Shown piece by piece: positions 14,003 to 16,038 of a stretch of 16,038 bases of DNA. The DNA lies in contig JAISAA010000235.1 in the NCBI GenBank assembly GCA_031266955.1, forward strand, positions 1-16,038. Direction: 5' to 3'. The stretch comes from Oscillospiraceae bacterium (lineage in GTDB: Bacteria; Bacillota; Clostridia; Oscillospirales; Oscillospiraceae). Positions within the stretch are counted from its first letter, which is position 1; each line of letters starts with the position of its first letter. The translations under genes were made by a program, and so were the position numbers. Below the pieces are notes generated by a model that had not been told where the DNA came from, searched no databases, and saw only the letters and a program-made list of their open reading frames with translations.

Positions 14003-14605
14003 TTGGAATTTGTAAACAACATCGCCGTGCTGTGCGGTTGCGCGGCTGAGCCGCCGAAATATTCTCATACCGGCGGCTCGGAGGATTACGTTACGTTTCC
14101 GCTGGAGGTCGAGCGTCTGTCCGGCGCTTTCGACAGGATAAACGTCGTCGCGCGGGCATCGATGCTCAAAAGTCTCGAGCTCACAGGCGCGACGCGACTT
14201 TACGTGGAGGGAGAGGTGCGCTCGTTCAACAACAAGAGCGGCGAGGGCAGCCGGCTTGTCGTCACCGTATTCGCGCGGGAGCTGCGTTTTTCAGACGGCC
14301 CCGACGAAAACAGCGTCCGCTTGCGCGGCGTCCTCTGCAAACCGCCGACGCTCCGCCGGACGCCTATGGGGCGGCAGATATGCGACATTATGCTCGCCGT
14401 CAATCGCCGCTACGGGCGCAGCGATTATCTCCCCTGCATTGCCTGGGGGCGCGTGGCGCAGGAGCTGTCCGAGCGCAGCGTCGGCGACGGCGTTTCGTTG
14501 AACGGCAGAATTCAAAGCCGCGGATACATAAAAGCGACGCCGGACGGCTCGGAGGAACGCACGGCATACGAGGTTTCCGTAATTTCTCTCATCGAAGATA
14601 ATTGA
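14003..14605 (+). CDS. Single-stranded DNA-binding protein-like, tandem OB-folds
   Basis: A 200-aa protein that appears to be two OB-fold units in tandem. Both halves follow the same plan: an opening strand (NNIAVLCGCAAEPP at about 5-18; NSVRLRGVLCKPP at about 102-114), a strand with Arg-rich hydrophobic residues, a helix (ASMLKSLEL; WGRVAQELSE), then a closing strand (LYVEGEVRSF; VSLNGRIQSRG). This is the SSB/PriB-type fold. Normal bacterial SSBs have one OB-fold and an acidic DDDIPF-like tip that recruits partners; here the end is only LIEDN. TTG at 14003 is the first usable start after an in-frame TGA at 13997. The 3' end overlaps the convergent gene by 17 bases. It may be an accessory rather than the housekeeping SSB. 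Confidence 0.8.
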   Translation: MEFVNNIAVLCGCAAEPPKYSHTGGSEDYVTFPLEVERLSGAFDRINVVARASMLKSLELTGATRLYVEGEVRSFNNKSGEGSRLVVTVFARELRFSDGPDENSVRLRGVLCKPPTLRRTPMGRQICDIMLAVNRRYGRSDYLPCIAWGRVAQELSERSVGDGVSLNGRIQSRGYIKATPDGSEERTAYEVSVISLIEDN

Positions 14606-15029
14606 GTTTTTCGGATAACGCGCGCGTTATCAGCCCCGATTTCAAGTCCCATATCTCAACAAACCGGCGCTCGCGCTCGTCGCCCGGATCACGCCGGACG
14701 TAAAAAACGCGCTCAATATCCAGCGCGCGCCCGTCTTCGGAGATTTTAGCGGAGCAGCGCATTTTGACGCGGTACGGTTCAAACGGGCGGCTTTTCCCGG
14801 ACGCTGTCCTAAAGCTCCCGACCGCGCGCGGCAGCATACGGCGGCGCGCGTGCGCCTCTATCGCGCGCGACATATGTCCGTAAAAAGCGTTCACGCGTCC
14901 GACGGCGCGCGGCGGCGTTTTTGAAAACTTAGCTCCGGAAAGCTCCGGCAGCGCTAACGTCAGACGTATCATCGGCAGCCCGTCAAATTCTATCTCCGCG
15001 TTTCCGGTGCGAATTTTTACCTCCGCCAT
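14589..15029 (-). CDS. Hypothetical protein, possibly DUF3298/RsiV-like
   Basis: A 146-aa protein without a signal peptide or membrane segment. GGAGGT (complement of 15036-15041) lies 6 bases before the ATG, a strong site. The sequence has an opening strand (EVKIRTGNAEIEFDG), a segment FYGHMSRAIEAHARR (about 50-64) that recalls the N-x-FY helix of small Clostridial DUF3298-like proteins, a strand block PYRVKMRCSAKIS, then YVRRDPGDERERRFVEIWDLKSGLI, resembling the folded end of that family. The assignment is tentative. It is rich in Arg. An AT-rich -10-like TATAAT (complement of 15084-15089) exists upstream without a good -35. The leader contains an 8-bp stem right above the ribosome site. Confidence 0.7.
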   Translation of the reverse strand: MAEVKIRTGNAEIEFDGLPMIRLTLALPELSGAKFSKTPPRAVGRVNAFYGHMSRAIEAHARRRMLPRAVGSFRTASGKSRPFEPYRVKMRCSAKISEDGRALDIERVFYVRRDPGDERERRFVEIWDLKSGLITRALSEKLNYLR

Positions 15030-15042
15030 AAAATGACCTCCC

Positions 15043-15078
15043 GCGCCGCCTTACATTTGGTCTCTCGCGCGGCGGCGC
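15043..15078 (-). other. Leader stem above the ribosome site of the hypothetical gene
   Basis: GCGCCGCC (15043-15050) and GGCGGCGC (15071-15078) are perfect complements with a 20-base loop. On the minus strand this stem ends 1 base before the GGAGGT ribosome site (15036-15041), so it could limit or set translation. It may also be coincidence in GC-rich sequence. Confidence 0.4.
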
Positions 15079-15153
15079 TCGGTATTATATGCGGGATTTT
15101 CACATACGTTACTGCGCCTATAAGCCAGTCAAAACCTCGGCGGCGGCTTCCGC

Positions 15154-15200
15154 AAAACAGTAAAGCCCATCGGCTGATTTCTCAAACCGATGGGCTTACT
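15154..15200 (-). terminator. Probable terminator of the flavodoxin gene
   Basis: CCGATGGGCTTACT (15187-15200) pairs with AGTAAAGCCCATCGG (15159-15173) with one bulged A and a 13-base loop. On the minus strand it lies 22 bases after the flavodoxin stop and is followed by TTTACTGTTTTG, an interrupted T-run. Confidence 0.6.
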
Positions 15201-15221
15201 GAATTTATGTGCCCACAGAAC

Positions 15222-15641
15222 TCAGACGGCCGCGAAGCGCTTTCCGAATTCCGAGCAGACGGCCTCGTCCGGCGCTTCCTGCTGAATGAGCCCCTGCTCA
15301 AACAGTATGGCGCCGGACTTTGTTATCCGCTCCTGCCATGTGCGCATCCATTCGCCGTCGCCCCAGCCGTAGGAACCGAAAAGCGCGACCGGCTTGCCGC
15401 CGAGCTTACCTTCCGCCGAGGCGAAAAACGGCGCGAATACGCTGTCCTCCAATTCCTCGTTGCCCATAGACGGGCAGCCGAACGCCAGCTTGACGAAGCC
15501 GTCCAAGCTCCCCGCGTCCGCCTTGTCCGCAGACAGGAGCTCAACCTCCGCGCCGGCGGAGCGCATACCGCTTTCGATAGCCTTTGCCATCGCCTCAGTG
15601 TTGCCCGTGCCGCTCCAGTAGATGATTGCTGTTTTACTCAT
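15222..15641 (-). CDS. Flavodoxin
   Basis: A 139-aa short-chain flavodoxin, an FMN-binding electron carrier that often replaces ferredoxin under iron limitation. The FMN phosphate loop is SGTGNTE (residues 10-16) after the first strand TAIIYW. The later FMN-contact segments FGCPSMGNEELED and FGSYGWGDGEWM are the usual 60s and 90s loops. The size is normal for the short-chain class. GGAGGT (complement of 15648-15653) lies 6 bases before the ATG. It is a single-gene unit, with its own consensus promoter upstream and a hairpin terminator downstream. Two identical-arm palindromes at and below its transcription start suggest tight repression, so it is probably induced by a specific condition such as iron or redox stress; which one is not visible. 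Confidence 0.95.
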   Translation of the reverse strand: MSKTAIIYWSGTGNTEAMAKAIESGMRSAGAEVELLSADKADAGSLDGFVKLAFGCPSMGNEELEDSVFAPFFASAEGKLGGKPVALFGSYGWGDGEWMRTWQERITKSGAILFEQGLIQQEAPDEAVCSEFGKRFAAV

Positions 15642-15661
15642 AATTGTACCTCCGAAAAATT

Positions 15662-15725
15662 ATTAGTATTTACTAATCCTCCGGGTGCAAAATACAGACC
15701 GTTCAAGCGATTAGCAAATTCTAAT
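15662..15725. promoter_or_regulatory. Two ATTAG-N6-CTAAT operators for the flavodoxin gene
   Basis: ATTAG-TATTTA-CTAAT at 15662-15677 is palindromic throughout; ATTAG-CAAATT-CTAAT at 15710-15725 has the same arms and spacing. Their starts are 48 bases apart. On the minus strand the second covers the predicted transcription start (near 15723) and the first lies about 46-61 bases into the leader. This is the layout of a repressor pair. The cognate regulator is not in the window and I do not assign a family. Confidence 0.7.
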
Positions 15726-15729
15726 GATT

Positions 15730-15758
15730 ATTATACACTATGACCTTGTTCTTGTCAA
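15730..15758 (-). promoter_or_regulatory. Full-consensus SigA promoter of the flavodoxin gene
   Basis: On the minus strand TTGACA (15758-15753), 17 bases, then TATAAT (15735-15730): both hexamers perfect. The start is near 15723 and the leader about 82 bases. Confidence 0.88.
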
Positions 15759-15791
15759 GCATAAAATAAAAATTCCTACACGAAAAACAAC

Positions 15792-15820
15792 TTGACTATT
15801 CAAGCAAACCCCCATATAAT
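15792..15820 (+). promoter_or_regulatory. SigA promoter of the probable NAD synthase gene
   Basis: TTGACT (15792-15797), 17 bases, then TATAAT (15815-15820). The start is near 15827, leaving a leader of about 116 bases. It diverges from the flavodoxin promoter, with 33 bases between the two -35 boxes. Confidence 0.82.
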
Positions 15821-15880
15821 TGGTATATAAGCTTTTCCTGTATTGACGGGCTATACGGTCTGTTTTTTATTTGTTAATAA

Positions 15881-15902
15881 GGGGCGCCAATGGCGCCGCC
15901 CC
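15881..15902 (+). other. Leader stem-loop with two alternative pairings
   Basis: GGCGCC (15883-15888) can pair with GGCGCC (15892-15897) around AAT, or GGGGCG (15881-15886) can pair with CGCCCC (15897-15902) around a 10-base loop; these are mutually exclusive. It lies 40 bases before the ATG at 15943, and a T-run (CTGTTTTTT, 15860-15868) precedes it. No known riboswitch was recognised. Confidence 0.45.
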
Positions 15903-15942
15903 CTATAAATATTTTCGCACAATACGAAAGGGGAAATTTTTT

Positions 15943-16038
15943 ATGAGAAACTACGCGCAGGAAACGGAAAGCAGAGTCGCTTTCATACAAAAACAGCTCG
16001 CGAAGGCGGGGGCTGACGGCATCGTCTACGGAAACAGC
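15943..16038 (+). CDS. nadE: Probable NAD(+) synthase, N-terminal fragment (cut by window end)
   Basis: Only the first 32 codons are present. AAGGGG (15928-15933) lies 9 bases before the ATG. The fragment RVAFIQKQLAKAGADGIVYG followed by NS matches the start of ammonia-type NAD synthases, where the helix leads to the strand and the ATP-pyrophosphatase P-loop (usually SGGxDS) that should begin immediately beyond the window end. NadE makes NAD from nicotinic acid adenine dinucleotide. Other N-type pyrophosphatases share a similar opening, so the call is provisional until the P-loop is read. Confidence 0.62.
   Translation, partial: MRNYAQETESRVAFIQKQLAKAGADGIVYGNS

Noticed and set aside
15033..15743. 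A 236-residue open frame on the plus strand over the flavodoxin gene
   Set aside because: Antisense to a clear flavodoxin and crosses its terminator and promoter; no ribosome site.

Overview
The window reads as chromosome of a Clostridia-type Bacillota, probably a gut or other anaerobic Oscillospirales/Christensenellales-like lineage. The grounds are strong GGAGG-type ribosome sites, frequent GTG/TTG starts, an S-layer-homology surface protein, a lipobox lipoprotein, several oxygen-sensitive Fe-S/radical-SAM type proteins, and fairly high GC with AT-rich SigA-like promoters. The placement is inferred from these traits; no rRNA or marker gene is present. I see no tRNA, rRNA, CRISPR array, transposase or phage gene.

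Layout. 1-6164 (+): a small secreted repeat protein (100-780); a good promoter; a 1162-aa SLH/Ig-like/CAP surface protein whose last third drops sharply in GC; then a coupled pair, a polyferredoxin with a C-terminal Cna_B/carboxypeptidase-regulatory domain and a PflX-like radical SAM protein. 6189-8162: a Fic protein (-) divergent from an XRE regulator (+), separated by three copies of a CAACC-N3-GRTTG palindrome, one of them inside the XRE promoter. 8300-10696 (+): a lipoprotein with a propeller-like N-terminus and a solute-binding-protein C-terminus. 10747-12918 (-): after a strong bidirectional terminator, an amidohydrolase, then (upstream in transcription) a two-gene metal unit: a short CobW-type GTPase and an extremely His-rich small protein. 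13000-13430: a gene-free stretch with two perfect stem-loops. 13434-14605 (+): an unrecognised protein and a tandem-OB-fold SSB-like protein, separated by three stem-loops and a 13/14-bp direct repeat. 14589-15641 (-): a hypothetical protein and a flavodoxin. 15943-end (+): the first 32 codons of a probable NAD synthase.

How the parts relate. The unit most likely to be under-described is the CobW GTPase plus separate His-rich protein: the GTPase stops before the usual CobW C-terminal domain, and the His-rich partner starts 3 bases later. The two best regulatory finds are the XRE operator triplet and the flavodoxin promoter: a full-consensus TTGACA-N17-TATAAT promoter with one ATTAG-N6-CTAAT palindrome at its start point and an identical-arm copy in its leader. 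The Fe-S/radical SAM pair looks like a redox accessory unit that has lost, or lives apart from, its catalytic molybdenum subunit.

Functions rest on motif recognition by eye; no alignment, structure prediction or database search was run.
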